Part shown: positions 46,800-59,105 of the stretch, piece after piece
How positions within the stretch are numbered: the first letter of the stretch is position 1
Layout: each line of letters begins with the position of its first letter
NCBI RefSeq assembly: GCF_018138715.1
Contig: NZ_JAGSHX010000006.1
Location: 6,014,001 to 6,078,000, forward strand
Source: Streptomyces asiaticus
GTDB taxonomy: Bacteria > Actinomycetota > Actinomycetes > Streptomycetales > Streptomycetaceae
DNA: 64,000 bases
Reading direction: 5' to 3'
Program-made: the position numbers and the translations under genes
The notes under the pieces: generated by a model
Database searches by the model: none
What the model was told of the DNA's origin: nothing
What the model saw: the letters and a program-made list of their open reading frames with translations, nothing else

Positions 46800-46884
46800 G
46801 CAGCCAGGACACCAGCGCCCGGACGGCGCCGCCGAGCGCGGCGGCGGCGAGGGTGAGAAGGGCGGGACGGCGGCGGTTCGGCAT
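46783..46884 (-). CDS. Possible tiny membrane protein
   Basis: This 33-residue frame reads MPNRRRPALLTLAAAALGGA and ends VRALVSWLLSRTD, a basic start plus one hydrophobic helix. It overlaps the end of the merR gene on the other strand by 17 bp and has only a weak ribosome site. It may be chance. Confidence 0.25.
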   Translation of the reverse strand: MPNRRRPALLTLAAAALGGAVRALVSWLLSRTD

Positions 46885-47021
46885 CTTTGACCTGCTTTCG
46901 TCACCTTCTCGGCCGTGAACGGCCAAGCTTGTACGCTCGGTCGTTCGCACCTCGTCGCGCTCCCGACTGTCCCCTACGACAGGACGGTCACGGGTCGCAT
47001 CCACCCAGCCCCCGGCTAATG

Positions 47022-47953
47022 TCAGAGGGAAGGTGCGGGTGCGGTGACAAACACCCACGCCGAGCGTGCGCGATCGCGTACGTTGACCCCGGCGACGACA
47101 TCGGCTGGGCCAGCGAGCCCGCACCGACGACAGCGAAAATGATCCCGGGCGGGCCGGTTGGTCCGCCCGGTATGCCCGCAGCGCGGACAGCGCTGTGAAG
47201 TGTGGGCCGCGTCCACCTCAATTTACGGCGGGCAAGGCGCCGCCGGGCAGAACGGCTTTTCCTCCTCTGGAGTTCAGCGCGTTTGCGGGCCTGCCAGCGC
47301 CGGTAGCGGGACAGGCGACGCCCCTGGTAATTCGTGCCGTCGGATGTGGTGGCGAGGTTCACGATGCCCCGGTCGACTCCGATCCAGTCCACCGGCTCGT
47401 ACACCTCGGGGTCAGGCAGGTCGCAGGTGGCGATCAGGAACCACTTCCCGCCCCGACGCACCAGGTCGCTCTCGCCCTTGCGATGGGCGACGAGCGTCTT
47501 GAGCTGTTCGGACGAGCAGGCGAACCGGATGCCGCGCATCCGCCCGGCCACCGTCCAGATCGACACCGTGCGTGCGTCGTACTGCCAGGACGGGCAGCGA
47601 TCGTCGAACGGCTGGGCCGCCTCCGGGCGAAAGCCGATGGGAGCGCCGACGGCCTTCCGGTAGCGCTTGGATGTGGTCAGGCCCAGGTTCCCCGCTCTCA
47701 GGTTGGCCCTCAGCGTCGCATAGGCGTCGACGACCTTCTTCACAGCCCGCACCGCCGGCTGCGCTGACAGCCCGAACATCGCCTTCAGATCCGTGTACAC
47801 CTCCTTCTGCGGCCCGTTGCGGTCCTTCGACTCCTTGGCGAAGGCAACTTGCGAGGCGTAGGTCGCGGCCCGGTTACAAGCATGCAGGGTCGCTTCCAGG
47901 ACCGACGCCTGCTCGGACGTCGGCAGCAGCTTCACCTGCACCACTAGCTTCAT
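47022..47953 (-). pseudogene. tnpB remnant (IS200/IS605-type) with internal deletion and frameshift
   Basis: The N-terminal half reads KLLPTSEQASVLEATLHACN to WIGVDRGIVNLATTSDGTNY, the RuvC-I Asp region, then the Arg-rich helix to ARRRLARRK. At about 47215-47225 the frame changes directly to VDAAHTSQRCPRCGHTGRTN and FRCRRCGLAGPADVVAGVNV, the zinc ribbon and RuvC-III end. About 70 residues that normally lie between, including the RuvC-II Glu, are missing. The protein cannot be an active TnpB nuclease. No tnpA gene is present. Confidence 0.9.
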
Positions 47954-48250
47954 GACATCGGACCGTAGTACGACCACCACACACGCGACCGCCACTTCCA
48001 TGACGATTATCCGTCCCGGTGACCTATGAGACGGTTGTTCGCATTTTCCGGCTCCGTCGGGCAGCCGTGCGGGTGCTCCACGCTCGTGGAAAAGCGGATG
48101 GCGCAACGCTCCGCGTTCGCTGGGACGGGGAGCGATTCCCCCGGCGTGAACGCCGGGGCCCAGATAGGGTCTCGCCATCCCCAGGTGATAGCGCCATGGC
48201 AGCGGTGCCCCATCTGGCCCTTCGAGCCGCTGCCGGTCTGACGACAGCCC
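47954..48250. mobile_element. Likely left-end remnant of the tnpB element
   Basis: This gene-free stretch contains a palindrome CCCCCGGCGTGAACGCCGGGG (about 48137-48157). It is of the kind found at the ends of IS605-type elements, here upstream of tnpB. Exact element ends cannot be defined. The open frames here are not convincing. Confidence 0.45.
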
Positions 48251-48258
48251 GCATACGC

Positions 48259-48299
48259 CGGAAGGCCCGGCCCCGCGCGACGCGGGACCGGGCCTTCCG
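48259..48299 (-). terminator. Hairpin terminator after kgd
   Basis: CGGAAGGCCCGG / CCGGGCCTTCCG (48259-48270 with 48288-48299) closes further inside with CCCCGCG / CGCGGG. It lies 17 bp past the kgd stop. Confidence 0.85.
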
Positions 48300-48315
48300 T
48301 AATCGGCTGAGGGCC

Positions 48316-51300
48316 TCAGATCTCGAAGACCTCGGCCACCAGCGCCCCCTGCTCCGACTGGTGCCGCTTGTTCGACCCCACCGCGGGCGAGGACGAGTGC
48401 GGGCGGGAGACCCGGACCAGGCGCTCGGCGGCGGGGACGTCCGCGCCGACCGACAGCTCCAGGTGGTCGATCAGGTTGAGCGCGATAAACGGCCAGGCAC
48501 CCTGGTTCGCCGGTTCCTCCTGCGCCCAGACGAACTTCTCGACGCCCGAGTACTTGGCGATCTCGGCCTGGAGCTCCGCACCCGGCAGCGGGTACAGCCG
48601 CTCCAGGCGGATGATCGCCGTGTCGTTCGCACCGCGCTTGTCCCGCTCCGCGGCCAGGTCGTAGTAGACCTTGCCGGAGCAGAAGACCACCTTGCGCACC
48701 GCGGCCGGGTCGACCGTCTCGTCGCCGATCACCGGGCGGAACGAGCCGGAGAGGAACTCCTCCGTCTTCGACGCCGCGGCCTTCAGACGCAGCATCGACT
48801 TCGGGGTGAAGACGACCAGCGGCTTGTGGTGCGGGTTGTGGACCTGCCAGCGCAGCAGGTGGAAGTAGTTCGACGGCAGCGTCGGCGCGGCGACCGTCAT
48901 GTTGTTCTGCGCGCACAGCTGGAGGAAGCGCTCGATCCGGGCCGAGGAGTGGTCCGGGCCCTGGCCCTCGTAGCCGTGCGGCAGCAGCAGGGTGACACCA
49001 GAGGTCTGGCCCCACTTCTGCTCGGCCGAGGAGATGAACTCGTCGACGATGGTCTGCGCGCCGTTGACGAAGTCACCGAACTGCGCCTCCCACATGACCA
49101 GCGCGTTCGGGCGGGCCAGCGAGTAGCCGTACTCGAAGCCCATCGCCGCGTACTCGCTGAGCAGCGAGTCGTAGACGTTGTACCGCGCCTGGTCCTCGGT
49201 GAGGTACAGCAGCGGGGTGTAGTCGTCGCCGGTCTCGCGGTCCACCAGCACCGCGTGGCGCTGGCCGAAGGTGCCGCGGCGGGAGTCCTGGCCGGCGAGC
49301 CGGACCGGGGTGCCCTCCATCAGCAGCGAGCCGATGGCGAGGGTCTCGCCCATGCCCCAGTCGATCGAGTCGTCCTCGATCATCGCCGCGCGCCGCTGGA
49401 GCTGCGGGAACAGCCGCGGGTGGACGGTGATCCGGTCGGGGGTGTTGACCTGGGACTCGGCGATCCGCTTGACGACCTCCTGGGAGACCGCCGTCTGGAC
49501 CGAGACCGGGAACTCCGCCTGCGGCTCGGGGACCTCGGCCGGGGCCGGGGCCGAGACCGCGTCGCGGACCTCGGTGAAGACCTTCTCCAGCTGGCCCTGG
49601 AAGTCCTGGAGCGCCTGCTCGGCCTCTTCCAGGGTGATGTCGCCGCGCCCGATCAGCGACTCGGTGTAGAGCTTGCGCACCGAGCGCTTCTTGTCGATCA
49701 GGTCGTACATCAGCGGCTGGGTGAAACCGGGGTTGTCGGTCTCGTTGTGACCGCGGCGGCGGTAGCAGATCAGGTCGATGACCACGTCCTTGTTGAACGC
49801 CTGGCGGAACTCGAAGGCGAGCCGCGCGACGCGCACGACGGCCTCCGGGTCGTCGCCGTTGACGTGGAAGATCGGCGCCTCGATCATGCGCGCGACGTCC
49901 GTGGCGTACATCGAGGAGCGGGACGCGGCCGGGGCGGCGGTGAAGCCGACCTGGTTGTTGATCACGATGTGCACGGTGCCGCCGGTGCGGTAGCCGCGCA
50001 GCTGCGACATGTTCAGCGTCTCGGCCACCACACCCTGGCCCGCGAAGGCCGCGTCGCCGTGGAGGGCGACGGGCAGCACGGTGAAGTCGGTGCCGGCCTT
50101 GCCGATGATGTCCTGCTTGGCGCGGACGACGCCCTCCAGGACCGGGTCCACGGCCTCCAGGTGGGAGGGGTTCGCGGCGAGCGAGACCTTGATCTGCTCG
50201 CCGTCCAGACCGGTGAAGGTGCCCTCGGCGCCCAGGTGGTACTTGACGTCACCGGAGCCGTGCATGGACTTCGGGTCGAGGTTGCCCTCGAACTCGCGGA
50301 AGATCTGCGCGTACGACTTGCCGACGATGTTGGCCAGCACGTTCAGCCGGCCGCGGTGGGCCATGCCGATGACGACCTCGTCAAGACGCGACTCGGCGGC
50401 CGCGTCCAGCACCGCGTCCAGCAGCGGGATGACGGACTCGCCGCCCTCCAGGGAGAACCGCTTCTGGCCGACGTACTTGGTCTGGAGGAAGGTCTCGAAC
50501 GCCTCGGCCGCGTTGAGCCGGCGCAGGATGCGCAGCTGCTCCTCGCGCTCCGGCTTGTCGTGGTTGCGCTCGACGCGGTCCTGGATCCACTTGCGCTGCT
50601 TGGGGTCCTGGATGTGCATGAACTCGATGCCGGTGGTGCGGCAGTACGAGTCGCGCAGCACGCCCAGGATGTCGCGCAGCTTCATCATGGACTTGCCCGC
50701 GAAGCCGCCGACCGCGAACTCGCGCTCCAGGTCCCACAGGGTGAGCCCGTGCTCGATGATGTCCAGGTCGGGGTGCTTGCGCTGGCGGTACTCCAGCGGG
50801 TCGGTGTCGGCCATGACATGGCCGCGGACCCGGTAGGAGTGGATCAGGTCGAAGACCCGCGCGGCCTTGGTGACGTCGTCGTCGTGGCTGACGTCGATGT
50901 CCTTGAGCCAGCGGACCGGCTCGTAGGGGATGCGCAGCGCCTTGAAGATCTCGTCGAAGAAGTCGTTCTCGCCGAGCAGCAGCTGGCTCATGACCCGCAG
51001 GAACTCGCCGGAGGCGGCGCCCTGGATCACCCGGTGGTCATAGGTGCTGGTCAGCGTCATGACCTTGGAGATGCCCAGCTTGTTCAGGGTGTCCTGGGAG
51101 GTGCCCTGGAACTCGGCCGGGTACTCCATGGCGCCGACGCCGATGATCAGGCCCTGGCCGGGCATCAGCCGCGGCACCGAGTGGACGGTGCCGATGCCGC
51201 CCGGGTTGGTGAGGGAGGCCGTGACGCCGGTGAAGTCCTCCATCGTCAGCTTGTTCGCGCGGGCGCGGCGGACGATGTCCTCGTACGCCTGCCAGAACTC

Positions 51301-52176
51301 GAAGAAGTTGAGCGTCTCGGCCTTCTTGATCGCCGCGACCACGAGCTGGCGGTCGCCGTTGGGCTTGACCAGGTCGATGGCGAGGCCGAGGTTGATGTGC
51401 TCGGGCTTGACCAGGGTCGGCTTGCCGTCCTTCTCGGTGAACGAGTGGTTCATCGAGGGCATCGCCTTCAGCGCCTGCACCATGGCGTAGCCGATCAGGT
51501 GCGTGAAGGACACCTTGCCGCCGCGGGCGCGCTTGAGGTGGTTGTTGATGACGATGCGGTTGTCGAACAGCAGCTTCACCGGGACCGCGCGGACCGAGGT
51601 GGCGGTCGGCAGCTCCAGCGACGCGTTCATGTTCTTCGCCACGGCGGCGGACGGGCCGCGCAGCGTGACCAGCTCGGGCCCCGCGGAGGGCGCGGCGGGC
51701 TCCTTCTTGGAGACCGTCGGCTCGGCCGGGGTCGGCTTGGCCGGCGCGGGCTTGGCCGGGGCCGCCGGGGCGGCCTTCGCGGCGGGGGGCGCGGGCTGTG
51801 CCGCCGCGGGCTGCGCGGCAGCGGGAGCGGCGGGGGCCGCGGCGGCCGGCTTGGCCTCGGCGGGCTTCGCGGCCGGGGCGGCGGGCTTGGCCTCCGCGGG
51901 CTTGGCCGGCGCGGGCTTGGCCGGGGCCGCCGGGGCGGCGCTCGCGGCTACTCCCTGTGGTGGCGTGGCCACCGCGGAGCCGGTGTCCTGACCCGGCTTG
52001 TAGTCGGCGAAGAAGTCCCACCAGGCTCGGTCGACCGAGTTCGGGTCCTGGAGGTACTGCTGGTAGATCTCGTCGACGAGCCACTCATTGGGGCCGAAGG
52101 CAGCGGCAGGGTTACTCCCCTGCCCGTCCTGTTCATCGGTCGAGACGCTCGAGGTGTTGGGGGACTGTGGCGACAC
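48316..52176 (-). CDS. kgd: Multifunctional 2-oxoglutarate metabolism enzyme (E1/E2-type, Kgd)
   Basis: This 1286-residue fused enzyme is of the actinobacterial type. The N-terminal E1 segment ([20 protein letters not shown]) is followed by an Ala/Pro/Lys-rich linker (about 70-180) and an E2-like acyltransferase domain with [17 protein letters not shown]. Then comes the E1 thiamine-diphosphate part, with [20 protein letters not shown] and [13 protein letters not shown]. It converts 2-oxoglutarate to succinyl units or succinic semialdehyde in the TCA cycle, normally with lipoamide dehydrogenase and E2p as partners. GTG at 52176 is used. No odhI-type gene is adjacent. Confidence 0.97.
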   Translation of the reverse strand: MSPQSPNTSSVSTDEQDGQGSNPAAAFGPNEWLVDEIYQQYLQDPNSVDRAWWDFFADYKPGQDTGSAVATPPQGVAASAAPAAPAKPAPAKPAEAKPAAPAAKPAEAKPAAAAPAAPAAAQPAAAQPAPPAAKAAPAAPAKPAPAKPTPAEPTVSKKEPAAPSAGPELVTLRGPSAAVAKNMNASLELPTATSVRAVPVKLLFDNRIVINNHLKRARGGKVSFTHLIGYAMVQALKAMPSMNHSFTEKDGKPTLVKPEHINLGLAIDLVKPNGDRQLVVAAIKKAETLNFFEFWQAYEDIVRRARANKLTMEDFTGVTASLTNPGGIGTVHSVPRLMPGQGLIIGVGAMEYPAEFQGTSQDTLNKLGISKVMTLTSTYDHRVIQGAASGEFLRVMSQLLLGENDFFDEIFKALRIPYEPVRWLKDIDVSHDDDVTKAARVFDLIHSYRVRGHVMADTDPLEYRQRKHPDLDIIEHGLTLWDLEREFAVGGFAGKSMMKLRDILGVLRDSYCRTTGIEFMHIQDPKQRKWIQDRVERNHDKPEREEQLRILRRLNAAEAFETFLQTKYVGQKRFSLEGGESVIPLLDAVLDAAAESRLDEVVIGMAHRGRLNVLANIVGKSYAQIFREFEGNLDPKSMHGSGDVKYHLGAEGTFTGLDGEQIKVSLAANPSHLEAVDPVLEGVVRAKQDIIGKAGTDFTVLPVALHGDAAFAGQGVVAETLNMSQLRGYRTGGTVHIVINNQVGFTAAPAASRSSMYATDVARMIEAPIFHVNGDDPEAVVRVARLAFEFRQAFNKDVVIDLICYRRRGHNETDNPGFTQPLMYDLIDKKRSVRKLYTESLIGRGDITLEEAEQALQDFQGQLEKVFTEVRDAVSAPAPAEVPEPQAEFPVSVQTAVSQEVVKRIAESQVNTPDRITVHPRLFPQLQRRAAMIEDDSIDWGMGETLAIGSLLMEGTPVRLAGQDSRRGTFGQRHAVLVDRETGDDYTPLLYLTEDQARYNVYDSLLSEYAAMGFEYGYSLARPNALVMWEAQFGDFVNGAQTIVDEFISSAEQKWGQTSGVTLLLPHGYEGQGPDHSSARIERFLQLCAQNNMTVAAPTLPSNYFHLLRWQVHNPHHKPLVVFTPKSMLRLKAAASKTEEFLSGSFRPVIGDETVDPAAVRKVVFCSGKVYYDLAAERDKRGANDTAIIRLERLYPLPGAELQAEIAKYSGVEKFVWAQEEPANQGAWPFIALNLIDHLELSVGADVPAAERLVRVSRPHSSSPAVGSNKRHQSEQGALVAEVFEI

Positions 52177-52426
52177 GGCGGCAACCGCCCTCTTCCGCTT
52201 CCTAAAGGTGGTGGACAGCGGGAATAAAGGCTACGCCCCTTGGACCCTTACGTGCAGGCCGCACTGGTCATCGTCGCGCAAGTCACATTGATCGGCGGGT
52301 TTCAGCGCATGACGTACCGGGAAACACACGGGGTTTCGTGCGTTTCCTCCGGCGCGGGGCAGCGCAGACGTGCATCCCTGCCGCTCGTATGTGCGCGACA
52401 GGGTCGACTTTACTTCAGCTTTGATC

Positions 52427-53758
52427 TCAGGGGGTCCCTGGTTTGGGTTCCGGGACAGGTCCGGGGAGGCTGACCTTGATCCGGCAGCCGCGCGAGGACT
52501 CCGCCACCCCTATCCGCCCGCCGTGCAGATCCACCGCCCAGCGCGCGATCGCCAGCCCCAGACCGGTGCCGCCGTCGCTGACCGGCCCCGGCCGCCGCCG
52601 GCCGTCCACCGAGCCGTCCGGGGAGAGCCCGCCCCGGTTGAACCGCTCGAAGACCCGGTGCCAATCCGCCTCCGGAATGCCCGGGCCCTCGTCCAGCACC
52701 TCCAGCTCCAGGCTCCCCGGGCCGTCACCGCGCCGGGCGCGCACGGTCACCCGGCCGTGTGCCGGGCTGTGCTTCACCGCGTTGTCGATGAGGTTCGCCA
52801 CCACCTGGTGCAGCCGCTCCGCATCGGCGTGGGCGGTCAGCTCCGGCGGCGAGACGTCCAGGTTGAGATGGACGTCCTTACGGGTGTGCGCGCCCGAATG
52901 GGACTCCGCGCCCTTGGCCATGCCGGCCTCCTTGAGGATCCCGGCCAGATACGGCCAGACCTCGAACCGCCGCGCGTGCAGCGGCACCACCCCGTTGTCG
53001 AGGCGGGACAGATCGAGCAGCTGGTCCACCAGGCGGCCCAGGCGCTGGGTCTGCTTCAGCGCGACCCGCATGGTCTCCGGATCGGCGTCCGAGACGCCGT
53101 CCACCACGTTCTCCAGCACCGCCCGCAGCGCCGCGATCGGGGTGCGCAGCTCATGCGAGACGTTGGCCACCAGCTCCTTGCGGTGGGTGTCCACCGCCTC
53201 CAGGTCGGCCGCCATCCGGTTGAACGCGGACGCCAGGTCGCCGAACTCGTCCCCGCGCTGCGCCGCCCGCACCCGCCGGGTGTAGTCGCCGTTGGCCATC
53301 GCCCGGGTGACCTCGGTCATCTCGTCCAGCGGGGCCGTGAGCCCGTTCGCCACGAACTGGGTGATCAGCAGCGAGGCGATGATCGAGAAGATGGTGATGA
53401 CGCGCAGCTCGGTGTCGGAGTGCATCGCCGCGAAGACGAGCAGCGTGGTGATGATCACCGAGCCGACGACCAGCGCCCCCAGCGCCGCCTTGACCGAGCG
53501 GTACGGGTCGAAGGGGCGCAGCGCCTCCCAGACCCGGGCCCAGGTGGCGCGGGACCACGCCCGCCGGCCCGTGGGGGCCCCGGGCAGCCGGGAGACCTTG
53601 GGGACCCCGCGCGGCCAGAGCCTGGGGGACTTGTCCGCCCGGACCTGGGGAGCCCGGCGCGCCCAGCCCCCGCGTGCCAAGACCTTGGGAGCCGTGTCCT
53701 TGGGAGCCGTGCCTGCCCGGACCTTGGGGAGCCTGCGTGCCCAGCGGGCCCTCGTCAT
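52427..53758 (-). CDS. Two-component sensor histidine kinase
   Basis: This 443-residue kinase has an unusual Arg/Pro-rich N-terminus with repeated APKV/APQV/VPKV motifs (about 9-55). Two membrane helices follow (ALGALVVGSVIITTLLVFAA and VITIFSIIASLLITQFVANG) with almost no external loop between them. The HAMP segment is LTAPLDEMTEVTRAMANGDY. The His box is VSHELRTPIAALRAVLENVV, and the ATPase has LIDNAVKHSPAHGR, DEGPGIPEAD and GGTGLGLAIARWAVDLHGG. The signal is probably sensed in or near the membrane. Its ATG overlaps the response regulator stop (ATGA). Confidence 0.94.
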   Translation of the reverse strand: MTRARWARRLPKVRAGTAPKDTAPKVLARGGWARRAPQVRADKSPRLWPRGVPKVSRLPGAPTGRRAWSRATWARVWEALRPFDPYRSVKAALGALVVGSVIITTLLVFAAMHSDTELRVITIFSIIASLLITQFVANGLTAPLDEMTEVTRAMANGDYTRRVRAAQRGDEFGDLASAFNRMAADLEAVDTHRKELVANVSHELRTPIAALRAVLENVVDGVSDADPETMRVALKQTQRLGRLVDQLLDLSRLDNGVVPLHARRFEVWPYLAGILKEAGMAKGAESHSGAHTRKDVHLNLDVSPPELTAHADAERLHQVVANLIDNAVKHSPAHGRVTVRARRGDGPGSLELEVLDEGPGIPEADWHRVFERFNRGGLSPDGSVDGRRRPGPVSDGGTGLGLAIARWAVDLHGGRIGVAESSRGCRIKVSLPGPVPEPKPGTP

Positions 53759-54495
53759 GCCGCCGGGGTCTCGAGGGCGTAGCCGACGCCGTGCACCGTG
53801 CGGATCCGCTCCGCGCCGATCTTCCGGCGCAGCGCCTTGATGTGGCTGTCCACGGTGCGGGTGCCCGAGGCGTCCGCCCAGTCCCACACCTCGGCCAGCA
53901 GCTGCTCGCGCGAGAGCACCGCGCGCGGGGTGTTGGCCAGACAGACCAGCAGATCGAACTCGGTCGGGGTGAGGTGCACATCCGAGCCGCGCACCCGCAC
54001 CCGGCGCTGGGCGTGGTCGATCTCCAGCTCGCCCAGGCGCAGGATCCCGCTGCGCGGGGTGTGCGCGGCCAGCGCCGCCCGCTCCACCCGCCGCAGCAGT
54101 ACGTGCACCCGCGCGGCCAGTTCGCGCATGGAGAACGGCTTGGTCATGTAGTCGTCGGCGCCGACCCCGAGCCCCACCAGCATGTCGGTCTCGTCGTCGC
54201 GCGCGGTCAGCATCAGCACGGGCACCGGCCGCCGGGCCTGCACCCGCCGGCAGACCTCCAGGCCGTCGAAGCCCGGCAGCATCACGTCGAGGACGAGCAG
54301 ATCGGGCTGCCACGCCTCGGCCGTGTCGACCGCCGCCGGACCGTCTCCCGCCGTCTGGACCTGGAACCCCTCGGCGCGCAGCCGGGCCGCGATGGCGTCC
54401 ACTATGGTCGGGTCGTCCTCGACGACGAGGACCCGGCGCTGTGCGCCAGGGGTGGTCGTGGCGGCCCCGTTGTGACCGTTGTGAGTCTGCTCCAT
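53755..54495 (-). CDS. OmpR/PhoB-type response regulator
   Basis: This 246-residue regulator has a receiver domain with VLVVEDDPTIVDAIAARL, the phospho-acceptor Asp in LLVLDVMLPGFDGLEV and the Lys in DYMTKPFSMREL. The C-terminal winged helix is LTPTEFDLLVCLANTPRAVL and RTVDSHIKALRRKIG. It is coupled by a 4-base overlap to the downstream kinase, its obvious partner. Targets are unknown. Confidence 0.95.
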   Translation of the reverse strand: MEQTHNGHNGAATTTPGAQRRVLVVEDDPTIVDAIAARLRAEGFQVQTAGDGPAAVDTAEAWQPDLLVLDVMLPGFDGLEVCRRVQARRPVPVLMLTARDDETDMLVGLGVGADDYMTKPFSMRELAARVHVLLRRVERAALAAHTPRSGILRLGELEIDHAQRRVRVRGSDVHLTPTEFDLLVCLANTPRAVLSREQLLAEVWDWADASGTRTVDSHIKALRRKIGAERIRTVHGVGYALETPAA

Positions 54496-54599
54496 ACGCC
54501 CGCCCCTGCGTCTTCCGGTGAAACCCGCGGCTCGCGCCTGGTCATCGCTCAGCCGCGTTTGGTAGGCAAGCAAGCGTAAAGCCAGCGTACGCGGCTTTG

Positions 54600-55328
54600 C
54601 TACGCGCCCCGAACCGCGAGATGCACGACGTCGGGAACACCCCGGGCAACGGCGACCTCTTCCGTACGCACCTGTGTGAACCCGGCATTCCGGAGAGATT
54701 CCTCGAACGCGGGCGACGGCTGCGCCGACCATACGGCCAGCACCCCGCCCGGTGCGAGACGCGCCGCGCAGGCCGCGAGTCCGGTGGGGGAGTAGAGGCC
54801 GTCGTTGTCCTCGGTGACGGTCCAGTCGGGGCCGTTGTCGATGTCCAGGCACAGCGCGTCATAGGTCCGCGGGCCCGTTCGCAGCCACTCGACCAGATCG
54901 GTGTGGACGATCTCGGTGCGCGGATCGGCCAGGGCCCCGGCGGTCATGGCCGCCAGGGGGCCCGCGCGGTGCCAGTCGATCACCGCGGCCTCCCGTTCGA
55001 CCACCTCGATCCGCCCCCACTGGGGCTCCGTCACCGCCTCGACCAGCGAAAACCCGACGCCGAGCCCGCCGATGAGCAGCGCGGGGGAGGGGCGGTCGGC
55101 GGGCAGCGCGTCGAGGGCGGCACGGATGAGCAGCCGCTCGGAGCGGCCGTCGGAGGTGTCCATGAGGAAGCAGCCGTTGGCGATGATCTCGAAGACGGCG
55201 CCGTCCGACGGTCCCGCGCCGCCGCGCCGCCGCAGCACCACCTCGCCGTACGGGCCCTCCCGGCGGTCGACGGTCACCGGCCGGTCGTCGGCGTCGGCGT
55301 GGAGGTCGTACGGCGGCTGCGGCTGCAT
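54600..55328 (-). CDS. Spermidine synthase-like methyltransferase-fold protein
   Basis: This 242-residue protein has a Rossmann core with ALLIGGLGVGFSLVEAV in the SAM-site position, then GRIEVVEREAAVIDWH and YDALCLDIDNGPDWTV. The pattern is close to the spermidine-synthase/SpeE-like family of actinobacteria. The polyamine-binding Asp pair is not clearly seen, so the reaction is uncertain. ATG 55328 is the first start at the conserved fold. It is divergent from the rhomboid-like gene. Confidence 0.82.
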   Translation of the reverse strand: MQPQPPYDLHADADDRPVTVDRREGPYGEVVLRRRGGAGPSDGAVFEIIANGCFLMDTSDGRSERLLIRAALDALPADRPSPALLIGGLGVGFSLVEAVTEPQWGRIEVVEREAAVIDWHRAGPLAAMTAGALADPRTEIVHTDLVEWLRTGPRTYDALCLDIDNGPDWTVTEDNDGLYSPTGLAACAARLAPGGVLAVWSAQPSPAFEESLRNAGFTQVRTEEVAVARGVPDVVHLAVRGA

Positions 55329-55465
55329 GGGTGTGGAGTCCTCCCGGGGGGTTCCTGACCCCGCCATCCTCGCGCCGCCCCGGCTCGCCGGTCCAACCGG
55401 TTCACGGTGCCGCGGGGCCGTGCGGTGGCGTGGTGTGGCGTCGTCCATGTCACAGCTGATGGTGC

Positions 55466-55481
55466 CGTGACATGACTCACG
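55466..55481. promoter_or_regulatory. CRP/FNR-type palindrome
   Basis: CGTGA-CATGAC-TCACG matches the CRP consensus [C/T]GTGA-N6-TCAC[G/A] fully. It lies within the 235-bp divergent gap, 138 bp before the synthase-like start and 83 bp before the rhomboid-like start. Confidence 0.55.
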
Positions 55482-55563
55482 GCGTCCTGGTTGTTGTTTC
55501 GGTCGTGGCGGATAAGCGGGGAGCAGGGGGAGCGGCGGCGGGAGTGAGAGAGGGGCGCGGGCG

Positions 55564-56478
55564 TTGACGACATCGGTAAGGGCGACATCGGCGAGAGGGG
55601 CGGACGCGTCGGCCGTTCCGGGTGCGCGGGCGGCGGACGGCGGTGACCCGGACGGCCCCCGGGCCGTCGCCCCTGCCGGGCCATGCGCTTCCGTGGCCGA
55701 TGCGCGGCGGGTGGTGGGCGGCGGCTGGCCCGCGGCCGTCGGGGCCAGCACACCGCGGGTGCCGAGCGTCGGGCGGGCGCATGGGCACCACAGGGCGGCG
55801 TTGGCGCGTTCGCTGTCGCGCGCGCTGCTCACCGTGCCGTTCACCCTCGGCTACACCCTCGTCCTGCTCGGCACCGGGCTCTACGCCCGCCTCGGCGATC
55901 CCGGCACCGTGCGCGATCTGCTCGCAAGCTCCAGTACCGATGTGTTCCACCTCTCCCAGCGGCCGCTGCTCACGCTGCTGGTCAGCGCCTTGTGGGCGGT
56001 GGGCGGGATCACCTCGCCGTATCTGGCCGTCTTCCCCTTGGTGCTCGGCGCGCTGGAGCGGCGGCTCGGCGGGGTGCGCACCGCCGCGGTGTTCCTGCTC
56101 GGTCATGTGCTGGCGACGCTGCTCACCGAGGTCCCGGTGGCCGTCTCCGTGGCCGCCGGGCATCTCCCGGACAGCTCGCTGCGCCGCCTCGACTACGGCG
56201 TGAGCTACGGGCTGATCGCCTGCGCCGCCGCGCTCGCCGGGCTGCTGTCGCCCCGGCGCCGGCGGACGCTGCTCGGCGGGGTCGCCCTCGCGCTCGTCGC
56301 CGGGATCCTCGTCGACGTCGATCCGCTCACCGGCTGGGGCCATGCCTTCGCCCTGCTGCTCGGTGTCGTCTCTTGGCCGTATGTCCGGCGAAACATCAGA
56401 TGGCGCCCGCAGGCAGCGCGAAAGGACGACGCCCCGCCCGGCTTCGCTCACAGCGAACGAGCCTCCGGGAACACCTGA
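55564..56478 (+). CDS. Rhomboid-like integral membrane protein
   Basis: This 304-residue protein has a disordered Ala/Pro-rich N-terminus of about 75 residues and then six hydrophobic segments. DYGVSYGLIACAAALAG resembles the rhomboid Gly-x-Ser-x helix, and GWGHAFALLLGV the His helix, so a Ser-His dyad is possible. Whether it is an active intramembrane protease is uncertain. The TTG start at 55564 has GAGAGGGG upstream. Confidence 0.82.
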   Translation: MTTSVRATSARGADASAVPGARAADGGDPDGPRAVAPAGPCASVADARRVVGGGWPAAVGASTPRVPSVGRAHGHHRAALARSLSRALLTVPFTLGYTLVLLGTGLYARLGDPGTVRDLLASSSTDVFHLSQRPLLTLLVSALWAVGGITSPYLAVFPLVLGALERRLGGVRTAAVFLLGHVLATLLTEVPVAVSVAAGHLPDSSLRRLDYGVSYGLIACAAALAGLLSPRRRRTLLGGVALALVAGILVDVDPLTGWGHAFALLLGVVSWPYVRRNIRWRPQAARKDDAPPGFAHSERASGNT

Positions 56479-56510
56479 ACCCCCTCCGCGCATTGAGTGG
56501 GCATTGACTT

Positions 56511-56531
56511 ATTGAGTCCTTGTGGCTCAAC
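56511..56531 (+). promoter_or_regulatory. HAIR-like HspR operator upstream of lon
   Basis: ATTGAGT-N7-GCTCAAC matches the HAIR consensus CTTGAGT-N7-ACTCAAG at 11 of 14 fixed positions, with the core TTGAGT/CTCAA intact. It lies 21 bp before the lon ATG. The lon gene is a known member of the HspR regulon in Streptomyces. Confidence 0.7.
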
Positions 56532-56552
56532 TTGCCTGCCGAAGGGGAGATC

Positions 56553-58970
<2,418 letters not shown>

Positions 58971-59105
58971 CGGACGCTGCCGGTAGCGGCGGCCCGGGGC
59001 CCTGTGTCGAACGGGGTTCCGGGCCACGCGTGACGTCTCGGGCGTGCGTATCGTTGGACTGTCCATCGCGTGCACAACGAGTGCGCGGTGGGGAGGAGCG
59101 GCACG

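Noticed and set aside
48026..48241. 71-residue frame upstream of the tnpB remnant
   Set aside because: It lies over the probable insertion-element end with its palindrome and lacks a ribosome site.
48019..52227. 1402-residue plus-strand frame opposite kgd
   Set aside because: It is the antisense shadow of a highly biased coding sequence; kgd domains are complete on the other strand.
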